The notes beneath the pieces were generated by a model. It was not told the DNA's origin. It saw only the letters and a program-made list of their open reading frames with translations, and did no database searches. Of a stretch of 64,000 bases of DNA, positions 51,718 through 61,800 are shown in pieces. Origin of the DNA: Tunturiibacter gelidiferens (GTDB lineage: Bacteria; Acidobacteriota; Terriglobia; Terriglobales; Acidobacteriaceae); the NCBI RefSeq assembly GCF_013410115.1, contig NZ_JACCCV010000001.1, positions 2,666,001 to 2,730,000 of the forward strand, read 5' to 3'. The position numbers were made by a program, and so were the translations under genes. Position 1 is the stretch's first letter, and each line of letters begins with the position of its first letter.

Positions 51718-52281
51718 ATGAAAAGAACACCGTTTCTCGCTATCGTCCTGCTGGCATTCGCATTTGCCGCCCATGCCCAGGACACGATGAAGAAAGATGC
51801 AGCCGTCAAACCTGCCGATCCGGAATCGAAAGTCGTGCTCGATTCCTGGAATGAGATTGGCCGCAAGCTGACGGCGATGGCTGAAGATTTTCCCGAGGAC
51901 AAATATGACTTCAAGCCGACACCTGAGCAGCGGAGTTTCGCCGAGCAGTTGCTGCACGCGGCGGGCTCATGCTACTACTTCACGAATCCTGTGATGGGGC
52001 AGAAGCCTCCCGCGGCAGAAGATCCGAAGCGCGACCAATACAAGTCCAAGGCCGACATCGTTGCGTTCGTCAAGAAAGCCTTCGCCGATGGCGGAACCGC
52101 CATCCAGTCGAAAGGCGAAAAAGGCCTGATGACGGAGGTTGTTTATTACCCTCAGCAGAAAGCGCGCGTTATCGACATTGCATACGGCATCATCGAGCAT
52201 AGCGGAGAACACTACGGCCAGCTCGTTGTGTACTACCGCCTCGCAGGGCTCGTGCCGCCGGAGTCGCGGCCCAAGAAGTAA
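51718..52281 (+). CDS. Exported DinB-like protein
   Basis: 187 aa from ATG 51718, preceded by GGAGGAAG; an in-frame GTG at 51706 precedes that site. A signal peptide (PFLAIVLLAFAFAAHAQ) is followed by a DinB-type four-helix bundle: SWNEIGRKLTAMAEDFPEDKYDFKP split around the first His-poor helix, SFAEQLLHAAGSCYY and IIEHSGEHYGQLVVYYR. The metal-ligand histidines at HAAG, EH and EHYGQ are consistent with DinB/YfiT. It follows the AHSA1 gene by 44 bp and is probably in its operon. Confidence 0.82.
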   Translation: MKRTPFLAIVLLAFAFAAHAQDTMKKDAAVKPADPESKVVLDSWNEIGRKLTAMAEDFPEDKYDFKPTPEQRSFAEQLLHAAGSCYYFTNPVMGQKPPAAEDPKRDQYKSKADIVAFVKKAFADGGTAIQSKGEKGLMTEVVYYPQQKARVIDIAYGIIEHSGEHYGQLVVYYRLAGLVPPESRPKK

Positions 52282-52470
52282 AGCTCAAGTTCGATCCTTC
52301 GATCTTCCACAGGGTGTCAATGAGTGCATTATCGCCGAGTCACTCATCGAGCACTCCAGGCCTTACGAGGCCCGTTCAATCCTCCAAGTTCCGGGCGGAT
52401 TACGGGCACTCGGAAGTTTCTCCGGGGCGCTCTAGTAAAGGCTACTTGCAATAACTACTAATGCCTCGGC

Positions 52471-53010
52471 CTAGAGGTTGCTGCTGGTGTTCTCAGGAAG
52501 GGTTCTTCGTTGTTGGACCGTGCTTTTTGGGGTTGGAGCTATTTCTTTGCGCGTTGCTTTGATGGAGGATGGCTTCGTGTCGGCGATGGCTGCAAGATTC
52601 TTCTGCATCGCTTCGAGACGCTTGCGGCCTGGCCTCGATCCTTCTATGAGATGTTCAACGTTTATCAGGAACTCGGGCAGGTTCATCGCTTCGCGAAACT
52701 GCGCCAGATAGGGCTGAATTTTGGCGTATTGGAAGTACATCTCGGGGCAGGTGTTGTAGAGCAATTCGGCGTCGAGGGCACCGCTTGTTACAAAGGCGGC
52801 GACCATCTCCCAGTATCCGTAGACTTGAAGAACGAAGCTGCTCTGCCTGTTACCTGCACTGACGATCTGGATCAATTCGCTGGGTAGAAAATCGCCGCCG
52901 ACGTAGGAGCGGGCTTCGCGCATGACCGTCTCCCGCCGGAGCTCATAGAGCTTCAGAATGAGTTCGGCCTGCTGAATGGCGTTGGCGGTCGCTGCGCTCT
53001 TTTTTTTCAT
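52471..53010 (-). CDS. Conserved helical protein of unknown function
   Basis: 179 aa, soluble, helical, with ELILKLYELRRETVMREARS, YWEMVAAFVTSGALDAELLY and AQFREAMNLPEFLINVEHLI. The last 40 residues are Lys/Thr/Pro-rich and probably disordered. I do not recognise a named family. There is no signal peptide, and it stands alone between convergent and tandem neighbours. Confidence 0.65.
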   Translation of the reverse strand: MKKKSAATANAIQQAELILKLYELRRETVMREARSYVGGDFLPSELIQIVSAGNRQSSFVLQVYGYWEMVAAFVTSGALDAELLYNTCPEMYFQYAKIQPYLAQFREAMNLPEFLINVEHLIEGSRPGRKRLEAMQKNLAAIADTKPSSIKATRKEIAPTPKSTVQQRRTLPENTSSNL

Positions 53011-53073
53011 CGGCTCTACGATAACAGCTGTCTGATTGCTGAGCAGGGATGATCCTGCGCAGGTCTGGTTTGC

Positions 53074-55113
53074 TCAATTGATCGGAGTCGCGTTGCGCTG
53101 ATCCAGCGAGAGTGTGTTTGGCCCGGGCTTTAGTTGTATCGGGTGATCCCAGACGAGGGCCTGGTTGTTGTAGCGGGCTGAGATCATCAGATAGTAGGTT
53201 CCGGGAGAGACGCCGGGGAAGGTTCCGCTGCCGTTGGCGTCGGCGCGGATGGCGGAGGCGGCGTTTGCCTTGACCGCATCTAGAATCTTCTGGCAGTCGG
53301 GGGTGTGATTTCCGCAGGCGATGCCGAGAACTTTATAAGGGTTCGAACCCTGGGGAACTGCGATGCCTTGCTTGGCGAGTATGTCGGCGACGCTGTTGCG
53401 CAGAAGGGTGTAGGGATGTCCGGCGAGAGGGTTGGGAACGTCGGGTTGCGGGGGGAGTCCGGAGACGATGGACAGAGTGGCGTTGCCGAGGGGCGCGGCA
53501 GAGGAGGAGAGAGCGCCGCCGCTGTTGGATGGGGTTGCGGCTGGATTTCCGGCGGATGCTGTCGGATTTCCAGCCGATGCGAGCATTGTTGTAGCGCCGC
53601 CGCCCGAGGAGGGGATGGTCTTGCTGGGGGTGAGGGTGGCGAGGTTGCAGCTCTGTTCGAGCGGGGCGAAGGTGAAGTTGTCGTTGTTGTCCTGGCCGGT
53701 GACGATGCGTCCGTGGACCTGGTAGGGGTTGGTGTCGCCGGGGTCGAGTGAGCCGTCGGGCTTGATGGTGAGGGCGAGGGGGTGATCGGGTGCGGCGATC
53801 TTGATGGCTACGCCGGTTGCGCCGGGCTCGACGGTGTAGGGATAGGCGCGGGCGGCATCGGGGCCGCAGCCGAGGATGGCGGACTCTGGGAAGAACTGAA
53901 CACTGAAGCCGGTGGAGGCGGCGAAGATGCCGTGCATGCGGATTCCGGGAGGGGTGGGTGGGCCTTTTTCGCCGCCGAACGCGGTCTTGAGGAGATCGGT
54001 TTGCATCGTCTGGATGCCTGTGCCGGCGCCCTTGGAGGAGAGGTTGATGGCGGGGCAGGTGGCGCGCTTGGGGACGAAGTTGGTGTAGCCGGGGGTGGAT
54101 GCGCCTGCGACGTAGGTGCTGCTGGTGTGAGTGGTGGCGGCGTCGTATTGGTTGTTGCCCTGGTAGGTGAGCTGGGATTGGCCGTAGTTGCCGGTCTGGC
54201 TCTTATCGACGATTTCGTGGGTGGTGGTCTGGGAGGTTTCGGTGTGGCCGGGGGAGGAGCTACCCGGGGTGTAGCCGCCGGCGACGACGCCGTCGATGGT
54301 GACGGGGCCGGGCGGCCCGGTGATGGTTTCAGTACCGTGGAGGGTGAGGACGAGGGGCCTGGGCCTGGTGTTGATGGTGAGGACAGCGTGGCCGCCTTTG
54401 AAGTCGAGGGAGTAGGCCTCTTGATTGGGTGAGAGGAAGGAACAGTTGACGAGGACGCCGCCGTCGATGAAGTCGAGACGCCAGTGGCCGGGGCCTTCGA
54501 AGACTCCTGCCATGTCGGGGCCGGGGGTGGGCTCTTTGTTGGCGCCGGGGAGGACCTGGGAGAGCATCTGGCCGAAGGCTCCGAGGAGTGAGTTGCCGGT
54601 GCAGGTGGCGGGAAGTCTGCCGGAGGAGACGCAGCGGCGCATGGCGCGTTCTTCGGCGTTTTTGGGGGGAGCGGGTTGACCGTAGCCGCCGCCGGACTGG
54701 GCTTGTTGTTGCTGGATGGCGTTGAGCTGGTCGTTGGCCTTCTGGGCGTTGGCGTTGTAGGTGTCCTGCTGGCGCTTCTGGAAGGCCTGGGCCGCGGCGG
54801 CCTGTTTGGCGGAAGGCTGGGTGCAGGTGGGGAAGAGCTTCTTCAGCGCTCCCTTGGTGACGTAGGTGTATTGCATGATGCCGTTTGCGAGGACGTGATC
54901 GGGATGGCCGACCATGCAGGTTGCGTTGTCGGAGGTGTCGCGGATGTTGCAGTTTTCAATGAACATTCGCTCGCCGCTGCAGACGTAGATGACGCCGGGA
55001 AGGAGTGGGTCGTTGGTTTGAGCAACGGCGACAGAGAGAACGCACAAGCCAAATAAGGTTGCTGTGACTACTCGAAGGCTATGACGACGTCGGTTCGGAC
55101 AGGACGGACCCAT
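53074..55113 (-). CDS. Large secreted protein of unknown function
   Basis: 679 aa with a basic N-terminus and signal peptide (TATLFGLCVLSVAVAQ). Several paired cysteines (YVCSGERMFIENCNIRD, MRRCVSSGRLPATCTG) suggest disulfides. A Gln/Ala coiled-coil stretch lies near residues 105-145, then two similar beta-rich regions (GVFEGPGHWRLDFIDGGVLV and GIFAASTGFSVQFFPESAIL), Ser/Ala-rich linkers, and a C-terminal carboxypeptidase-regulatory-like fold (GSGTFPGVSPGTYYLMISAR). It appears to be an extracellular or periplasmic acidobacterial protein; no enzymatic residues are recognised. Confidence 0.7.
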   Translation of the reverse strand: MGPSCPNRRRHSLRVVTATLFGLCVLSVAVAQTNDPLLPGVIYVCSGERMFIENCNIRDTSDNATCMVGHPDHVLANGIMQYTYVTKGALKKLFPTCTQPSAKQAAAAQAFQKRQQDTYNANAQKANDQLNAIQQQQAQSGGGYGQPAPPKNAEERAMRRCVSSGRLPATCTGNSLLGAFGQMLSQVLPGANKEPTPGPDMAGVFEGPGHWRLDFIDGGVLVNCSFLSPNQEAYSLDFKGGHAVLTINTRPRPLVLTLHGTETITGPPGPVTIDGVVAGGYTPGSSSPGHTETSQTTTHEIVDKSQTGNYGQSQLTYQGNNQYDAATTHTSSTYVAGASTPGYTNFVPKRATCPAINLSSKGAGTGIQTMQTDLLKTAFGGEKGPPTPPGIRMHGIFAASTGFSVQFFPESAILGCGPDAARAYPYTVEPGATGVAIKIAAPDHPLALTIKPDGSLDPGDTNPYQVHGRIVTGQDNNDNFTFAPLEQSCNLATLTPSKTIPSSGGGATTMLASAGNPTASAGNPAATPSNSGGALSSSAAPLGNATLSIVSGLPPQPDVPNPLAGHPYTLLRNSVADILAKQGIAVPQGSNPYKVLGIACGNHTPDCQKILDAVKANAASAIRADANGSGTFPGVSPGTYYLMISARYNNQALVWDHPIQLKPGPNTLSLDQRNATPIN

Positions 55114-55219
55114 AATATCCCCCTGGGTTTTCTGAGGTGCGTGGCCCGGAGCCTGGGGAGGAGAGGAATCTGATACTAGACCGATGGAACGCGAAAGAGC
55201 AAGCGAGGGATGCTGTGAG

Positions 55220-58200
55220 CTACGCGGTGGTCTGGAGTTCTGGTTCGGCCTTCGGGGCGGCGAGGTTGAGGACGTGGGCCAGCCAGTGGCCGGTGTGGGA
55301 GGCGGGGTTGGCTGCGATCTCTTCCGGGGTGCCTACGGCGACGATCTGGCCGCCTCCGCTGCCGCCCTCGGGGCCCATGTCGATGACCCAATCGGCAGAC
55401 TTGATTACGTCGAGGTTGTGCTCGATGACGAGGAGGGAGCCTCCGCCTTCGATGAGTTTTCGGAAGGCGGCGAGGAGTTTGGCTACGTCGTCGAAGTGGA
55501 GGCCGGTGGTTGGCTCGTCGAGGATGTAGAGGGTGCGGCTGCGTGCTTTGGCGGCGGTATCGTTGACGCTGCGATTGGTGATGGAGCGAGCGGTGGCGAG
55601 GTGCGAGGCTAGCTTGACGCGCTGGGCTTCGCCGCCTGAGAGGGTGGTGGCGGATTGGCCGAGACGCACGTAGCCTAAGCCGACTTCGTCGAGAACGTAG
55701 AGTTTGTCGACGATCTTCGGGTGGCCGGCAAAGTAGACGAGAGCTTCCTTGACGGTCATGTTGAGGACGTCGTTGATGTTCTTGCCCTTGTAGCGGATGT
55801 CGAGGATGGTGGATTTGTAACGTGTGCCATTGCATTCTTCGCAGGGGAGTTCGATGTCGGCGAGGAACTGCATCTCGACGGTGACGGTGCCATCGCCTTC
55901 GCAGACGTCGCAGCGGCCGCCGGGGACGTTGAAGGAGAAGTGGCCCGGGCCGAAGCCTTTGCGCTTGGCGTCGGGCTGCGCGGCGAAGAGGGCGCGAATG
56001 TCGTCGAAAGCTTTGATATATGTAACTGGATTGGATCGCGGGGTGCGACCGATGGGGGACTGGTCGACGAGGATGACGTCGTTGAGGTGTTGGGTTCCGG
56101 AGAGTTCGCGATAGAGGTGGGCTGGGTCGGCGCCTTCGGTTTGGCCGAGAGCCTGCATGAGAGCACGGTAGAGAACCTGGTGAACGATGGTGGATTTGCC
56201 GGAGCCGCTGACGCCGGTGACACAGCAGAGCAGGCCGAGGGGGATGTCGATGTCGGCTCCGCGGAGGTTGTGGATGCGGGCCCCGGTGAGTTTGAGGTGC
56301 TCGCGGCCGGGTTCGCGGCGGTGTTTGGGCACGGGGATGGTGAGGCGGCCGGAGAGGTATTTTCCGGTGATGGAGTTTGGGTTTGCAGTGACTTCGGCTA
56401 CGGTGCCGGAGGCGAGGAGTTGGCCGCCTAGTTCGCCGGCTCCGGGGCCGAGGTCGAGGAGGTGGTCGGCGGCGCGGATGACGTCAGGGTCGTGCTCGAC
56501 GACGAGGATGGTGTTGCCGAGGTCGCGGAGGTCTTTCATGATGCCGATGAGCTTGGCGGTGTCGCGGGTGTGGAGGCCGATGCTGGGCTCGTCGAGGACG
56601 TAGAGGGCTCCGACTAGGCGGGAGCCTAGCGAGGTTGCGAGTTGAATGCGCTGTGCTTCGCCGCCGGAGAGGGTGGAGCTTAGGCGGTCGAGGGTGAGGT
56701 AGTCGAGGCCGACCTGATGGAGGAAGTGAACGCGCTGCCGGACCTCTTCGAGGATCTTGCCGGCAACTTCTAATTGTGCCGGTGTGAGTTGCAAATTATC
56801 GAAGAACTGCTGGGCGCCGGTGATGGTGAGGGCGGAGGTCTCGCAGATGTTCTGGGCTGGACCATTTTGAGGCGCGATGAGGACGGCGCGGGCTTCGGCG
56901 CGGAGGCGTTGGCCGCGGCAGTCGGGGCAGAGGGCGTAGCCGCGATATTTGGAGAGGAAGACGCGGACGTGGAGCTTGTATTTTTTGCGTTCGAGGGTGG
57001 CGAAGAAGCCGCGAATGCCGGGGAAGGTGCTGTTGCCGTCTTCGATGAAGGCTTGCTGGGCGGGAGTGAGGTCGTACCAGGGGACGTCGGTGAGGATGCC
57101 GGCGGCTTTGGCAGCGCGCTTCATCTCGCCGTGGTGCGGGCGATATTTGGTGGTGGTCCAGGGGGCGATGGCGCCTTCGTCGAGGGTCTTGGATTTGTCG
57201 GGGATGATGAGGTTGGGGTCGAAGTCGATGGTGTTGCCGAAGCCCTGGCAGCGGGGGCAGGCGCCGTAGGGATTGTTGAAGGAGAAGAGGCGCGGCTCGG
57301 GCTCGCGATAGGCGCGGTGGCAGGTGGTGCATTCGAACGCGGCGGAGAAACGGAGGTTGGGTGAGGTGCTCAGCGAAAATGCGGGGGTCTCTCCACTCCC
57401 CCTCGACTCCGCTCGGGGTTCGGTCGAGATGACGGCTGTAGGGGAAGGAACGGTGTGGAACTGGACTTCGCCGGATTCGCGGTAGCCGGTCTCGATGGCG
57501 TCTACGATGCGGGCGCGACTGTCGGGGCTGATGGAGAGGCGATCGATGAGAGCGAAGATGGGTTGGGTGAAGTCGAGTTCGAGGAGGGATTCGGGGGTGG
57601 AGAACTCTACTATTTTGCCGGACTGGTAGAGGCGGTTGTAGCCGCGGCGACGGAGTTCGGTGAGGCGCTCTTTGAGGCTGTCGGTGAGAGTGAGGGTCTC
57701 GGGTGCTGCGGATTTTGTGTTTTTTGAAGATTTTTTTGTTGCGGTCTTCTTTGGTTTGGGGACTTCGGCTTCTGGCTCCGGGGTTGCAATCTGCATGGGC
57801 TCGAGTTTGACCTCGGCGCGGACGATGGGGAAGAGGACGTAGGTGCGGGTGCCTTCGGGGAGAGCGAAGAGGGTGGTGACGATTTCGTCTACGGTGTCGT
57901 GTTTGACGATGCCGCCGCAGTGGAGGCAGGTGACGGTGCCGCAGCGGGCGTAGAGGAGTCGGAGGTAGTCGTAGATTTCCGTTGCGGTGGCGACGGTGGA
58001 GCGTGGGTTGCGGGTCTGGTTTTTTTGCTTGATGGCGATGGCGGGGGCGAGGCCGTCCATGTGGTCGACGTCGGGTTTTTCGATCCGCTCGAGGAACTGG
58101 CGAGCGTAGGCAGAGAGCGATTCGACGTAGCGGCGCTGGCCTTCGGCGTAGACGGTGTCGAAGGCGAGGGAGGATTTGCCGGAGCCGCTGACGCCGCTGA

Positions 58201-58288
58201 CGACGGTGAGGGCGTTGTGCGGAATGTCGACGTCGATGCCCTTGAGGTTGTGGGTTCGTGCGCCGCGGATTGTGATCTGGTCATTCAT
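55220..58288 (-). CDS. uvrA: Excinuclease ABC subunit A, with inserts
   Basis: 1022 aa, about 80 longer than E. coli UvrA. UvrA detects bulky DNA lesions and loads UvrB. Both ABC units are intact: Walker A GVSGSGKSS (residues 32-40) and GVSGSGKST, two LSGGEAQR signatures, LYVLDEPSIGLH and LYILDEPTTGLH. Zinc-finger cysteines FECTTC and GACPRC, and RCDVCEGDG with PCEEC, are present. Two extra segments stand out: a Lys/Ala/Pro-rich linker at residues 165-198, and about 20 residues (285-305) encoded by a family B palindromic repeat just before the first zinc finger, in frame. Confidence 0.95.
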   Translation of the reverse strand: MNDQITIRGARTHNLKGIDVDIPHNALTVVSGVSGSGKSSLAFDTVYAEGQRRYVESLSAYARQFLERIEKPDVDHMDGLAPAIAIKQKNQTRNPRSTVATATEIYDYLRLLYARCGTVTCLHCGGIVKHDTVDEIVTTLFALPEGTRTYVLFPIVRAEVKLEPMQIATPEPEAEVPKPKKTATKKSSKNTKSAAPETLTLTDSLKERLTELRRRGYNRLYQSGKIVEFSTPESLLELDFTQPIFALIDRLSISPDSRARIVDAIETGYRESGEVQFHTVPSPTAVISTEPRAESRGSGETPAFSLSTSPNLRFSAAFECTTCHRAYREPEPRLFSFNNPYGACPRCQGFGNTIDFDPNLIIPDKSKTLDEGAIAPWTTTKYRPHHGEMKRAAKAAGILTDVPWYDLTPAQQAFIEDGNSTFPGIRGFFATLERKKYKLHVRVFLSKYRGYALCPDCRGQRLRAEARAVLIAPQNGPAQNICETSALTITGAQQFFDNLQLTPAQLEVAGKILEEVRQRVHFLHQVGLDYLTLDRLSSTLSGGEAQRIQLATSLGSRLVGALYVLDEPSIGLHTRDTAKLIGIMKDLRDLGNTILVVEHDPDVIRAADHLLDLGPGAGELGGQLLASGTVAEVTANPNSITGKYLSGRLTIPVPKHRREPGREHLKLTGARIHNLRGADIDIPLGLLCCVTGVSGSGKSTIVHQVLYRALMQALGQTEGADPAHLYRELSGTQHLNDVILVDQSPIGRTPRSNPVTYIKAFDDIRALFAAQPDAKRKGFGPGHFSFNVPGGRCDVCEGDGTVTVEMQFLADIELPCEECNGTRYKSTILDIRYKGKNINDVLNMTVKEALVYFAGHPKIVDKLYVLDEVGLGYVRLGQSATTLSGGEAQRVKLASHLATARSITNRSVNDTAAKARSRTLYILDEPTTGLHFDDVAKLLAAFRKLIEGGGSLLVIEHNLDVIKSADWVIDMGPEGGSGGGQIVAVGTPEEIAANPASHTGHWLAHVLNLAAPKAEPELQTTA
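57377..57434 (-). repeat. Palindromic repeat family B, in-frame copy inside uvrA
   Basis: On the minus (coding) strand: GTCATCTCGACCGAACCCCG, then AGCGGAGTCGAGGGGGA, then GTGGAGAGACCCCCGCATTT. Both ends match the intergenic copy at 33654-33719. It encodes VISTEPRAESRGSGETPAF within UvrA without a stop or frameshift. Confidence 0.85.
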
Positions 58289-58313
58289 GGAGAGGGTTTT
58301 CAGTTTGCAGGTC

Positions 58314-58859
58314 TCAGTTGTCTGATGGTTGTGGGCGGAAGATTTCGATGAGGAGAAGACATGCGCCGATGACGATGCAGCTGTCGGCTACGTTGAAGTC
58401 GGGCCAGTGATAACTGCCGATGTGGACTTCGAGGAAGTCGACGACGTAGCTGTAACGGATGCGATCGTAGAGGTTGCCGACAGCTCCGCCGAGGATGAGT
58501 GCGAGGGCGACGGAGCTGAGCGTGAGGATGCGTCCCGCTCGCCAGAGCATTCCGATGAGGACGATGGCGGCGATGACGGAGAATGCGATGAGGATGTTGC
58601 GGACGGTGGAGGGGGAGGCGGATTCGGCAAACATACTGAAGGCCGCGCCCGTATTGTGGACGTCGGTGATGCGGAAGATGCCCGGGATGACGGTGTGGGC
58701 CTGACCGTCGGGGAGTTGCTGGACGACGATGCGCTTGGTGATGCGGTCGAGGAGGACGACCGCAGCGGCGATGAGGAGCGTGAGGCCGCGCTGATCGCGT
58801 CGGCTCGTCTCGATGGCCGGGGTTGTTGTTTCGTAGGTCGTCTTGTTCGTTGAGGACAT
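58314..58859 (-). CDS. lspA: Lipoprotein signal peptidase II
   Basis: 181 aa from ATG 58859, which overlaps the ileS stop (ATGA). LspA is an inner-membrane aspartyl protease that cleaves lipid-modified prolipoproteins. Four hydrophobic segments are visible; the catalytic aspartates lie in GGAVGNLYDRIRYSYVVDFL and FNVADSCIVIG. An N-terminal cytoplasmic extension of about 24 residues precedes the first helix. The ileS-lspA order is a widespread arrangement. Confidence 0.92.
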   Translation of the reverse strand: MSSTNKTTYETTTPAIETSRRDQRGLTLLIAAAVVLLDRITKRIVVQQLPDGQAHTVIPGIFRITDVHNTGAAFSMFAESASPSTVRNILIAFSVIAAIVLIGMLWRAGRILTLSSVALALILGGAVGNLYDRIRYSYVVDFLEVHIGSYHWPDFNVADSCIVIGACLLLIEIFRPQPSDN

Positions 58860-61800
58860 CAGGCTTGCTGCTCCGTGGCGTTGCTTGGCGATGCTTCGTA
58901 GGGCTGGTAGTGGATGGCTTCGAGGGCTTCGGCGCAGCGAAGGCAGACGGTCGGGTAGTTGGGTTGATGGCCCACATCTTCGGTGAAGCGCCAGCAGCGT
59001 TCGCACTTCGAGCCTGCGGCTGGTTTGGCCTGAACGTAGAAGGCTCCTTTTTCTACGTTGCCTTCGGTGACGATGGCGTTCGAGATTTGGACCTGCGCTA
59101 CGCCGAAGAGCTCGGGGAGGATGGATTTGTACTGCTCGAAGACTGGGTTGGGCCGCTCGGCGACGCTGTTGAGCCAGCCGAGGACGATCTGGGTCTCGGA
59201 GGGTTTGTTGCTGATGGTCTTCGCGGTGCGTTCCTCTTCGAGGACCTTGAGGACTTCGTCGCGGAGGGTGAGGAGATGGTCGAAGTCTTCTTCTAGTTTG
59301 CGGGTGCTGCCAGGGATGATCTCAGACATCGCGGGGAAGAGGGCGAGATGAACACTGGACTCGCGGTTTTCTACTTTGGGCAACAATGCCCAGACCTCGT
59401 CTGCGGTGAAGCTGAGGATGGGTGCGATGAGGCGGGTGAGAGTCTCGGCGATGCGCCAGAGAGCGGTTTGTGCGCTGCGGCGTCCGGGGTGGTTGGGCGC
59501 GAAGGTGTAGAGGCGGTCCTTGAGGACGTCGAGGTAGAGCGCGCTGAGATCGGTGTTCACGTACTCGTTGAGTGCGTGGTAGGCGCGGTGAAACTCGAAG
59601 CTGTCGTAGGCGGCGCGGATCTTGGCGTCGAGCTCGGCGGTGCGGGCGAGGATGTACTGGTCGAGAGGCTGCAGGTTGGCGAAGGCGATGGCATCTGTTG
59701 CGGGATTGAAGTCGTGGATGTTGCCGAGGAGGAAGCGCAGGGTGTTGCGCAGCTTGCGATAGTTGTCGCTGACGCGCTGCATGAGGTTTTCGCTTGCAGC
59801 TACGTCTTCGCGGAAGTCGACGGAGGCTACCCAGAGACGGATGACTTCCGCGCCGAGACGCTTGGCGATGTCGACGGGATCGACGCCGTTGCCGAGGGAT
59901 TTGGAGAAGGCGCGGCCTTGTTCGTCGAGGGTCCAGCCGGAGGTTGCAACCATCTTGTAGGGGGCGTGATTGCGGACGGCGACCGAGGTGAGCAGGGAAG
60001 AGTGGAACCAGCCGCGGTGCTGGTCGCCGCCTTCGGTGTAGAGGTCGGCGGGGGAGTGGAGCTCGGGTTCGAGGTCGAGGACGGCGTGCCAGCTGGAGCC
60101 GGATTCAAACCAGACGTCGAGGATGTCCATCTCTTTGCGGAACTCCTGGTGGTGGCAGCTTGCGCAGGCGGTTCCGGCAGGGAGGAGGCTGGCGGCCTCG
60201 TGAGCGTACCAGGCGTCGGCACCATCTTTTTTGAAGAGGTCGACGATGCTTTTGTTGACGGAGGGTTCGTTGAGCGGCTCGCCGCACTTGTCGCACAGGA
60301 AGACGGCGATGGGAACGCCCCAGATGCGCTGGCGAGAGATGCACCAGTCGGGTCGAGTGGCGATCATGTTGGAGATTCGCTCTTCGCCCCAGGCGGGATC
60401 CCAGACGACGTGCTTGATCTCGTCGAGGGCGCGCTGGCGGAAGGTGGTGAGGGTGCCTTCGTCGGTGATCATCGGAGTTTCCATGCCGATAAACCACTGC
60501 TCGGTGGCGCGGACGATGACGGGGTTGTGGCAGCGCCAGCAGTGGGGGTAGGAGTGCTCGAAGCTGGTGTCGCTGAGGAGTGCGCCGCGCTCGCGGAGGA
60601 GCTCGATGATGGGTGCGTTGGATTTGAAGACGGTGAGGTCTTCGTAAGGTTGGGCAACTCCACCTCCGCCGTTCGTGCCGGTGTGGCGCTGGCGGCCAGC
60701 GTTGTCGACGTATTGGATCTCGGGGAGGTGGTAGCGCTGGCCGGTGTAGAAGTCGTCTACGCCGTGGGCGGGTGAGGTGTGAACGGCTCCGGTGCCTTGC
60801 TCGGCAGTTACGTAGTCGGCGGTGACGCCGAGGATGCTGCGATCGAGGAATGGGTGTTGGAAGGTGGCGTGCTCGAGATGGTTGCCGATGAAGACGGCGA
60901 CGATGTCGGCCTGCGACGCTGGCTCGGCGGGGTTCTTCGCGCTCATCAGACGGCAGTGGGTGATGACCGAGGACATGAGCGCCTGGGCGATGATGTACGT
61001 GCCGCCATCGCATGCGAGAGCGACGTATTCGAGATGCGGGTTGAAGGCTACGGCTTGCGAAGCGGGAAGGGTCCAGGGTGTGGTGGTCCAGATGATCGTG
61101 TAGAGATCTTTTATTCCAACGAGCGACGGGGCGATGACAGCTGGGTCGCTGGTGAGGGCGTAGCGGACGTAGACGCTGGGCGAGGTGTGCTGGTCGTACT
61201 CGACTTCGGCTTCGGCTAGCGCGGTGCGGTCGTGGATGCACCAGTAGACGGGTTTGAGACCTTTGTAGACGAATTTCTTCTCGAAGAAGTCGTAGAAGGT
61301 TTCGACGATGCTGGCCTCGTAGCCGAAGCTCATGGTGAGGTAGGGATCGTTCCAACGGCCGAAGACGCCGATACGTTCGAACTGGCTGCGCTGGAGGTCG
61401 ACGTATTTTTGTGCGTACTCGCGGCAGGCGCGGCGGACGGCGATCGGATCCATCTCGAGTTTTTTGCGGCCTAGCTGCTCGTCGACTTTGATTTCGATGG
61501 GGAGGCCGTGGCAGTCCCAGCCGGGGACGTAGGGGGCATCGAAGCCGGCCATGGTCTTGGTTTTGACGACGAAGTCCTTGATGCACTTGTTGAGGGCGTG
61601 ACCGAGGTGGATCGCTCCGTTGGCGTAGGGAGGGCCATCGTGGAGGATGTACTTGGGATGACCAGCGCGCGCGGCACGTATCTGGGCGTATAAGTCACTT
61701 TGCTGCCACGCTTGGAGGCGGGCGGGCTCGTTCTGGGGCAGATTGGCCTTCATGGGGAAGGCCGTCTGGGGCAGATTTAGCGTCGACTTCAGCGCTTTAG

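Noticed and set aside
55176..55835. Long frames opposite or shifted within uvrA, ileS, hpnJ and the phosphatase
   Set aside because: High GC gives long shadow frames; these have Arg/Pro/Ser- or Gly/Val/Glu-skewed composition and no domains, while the other frame encodes a complete known protein.
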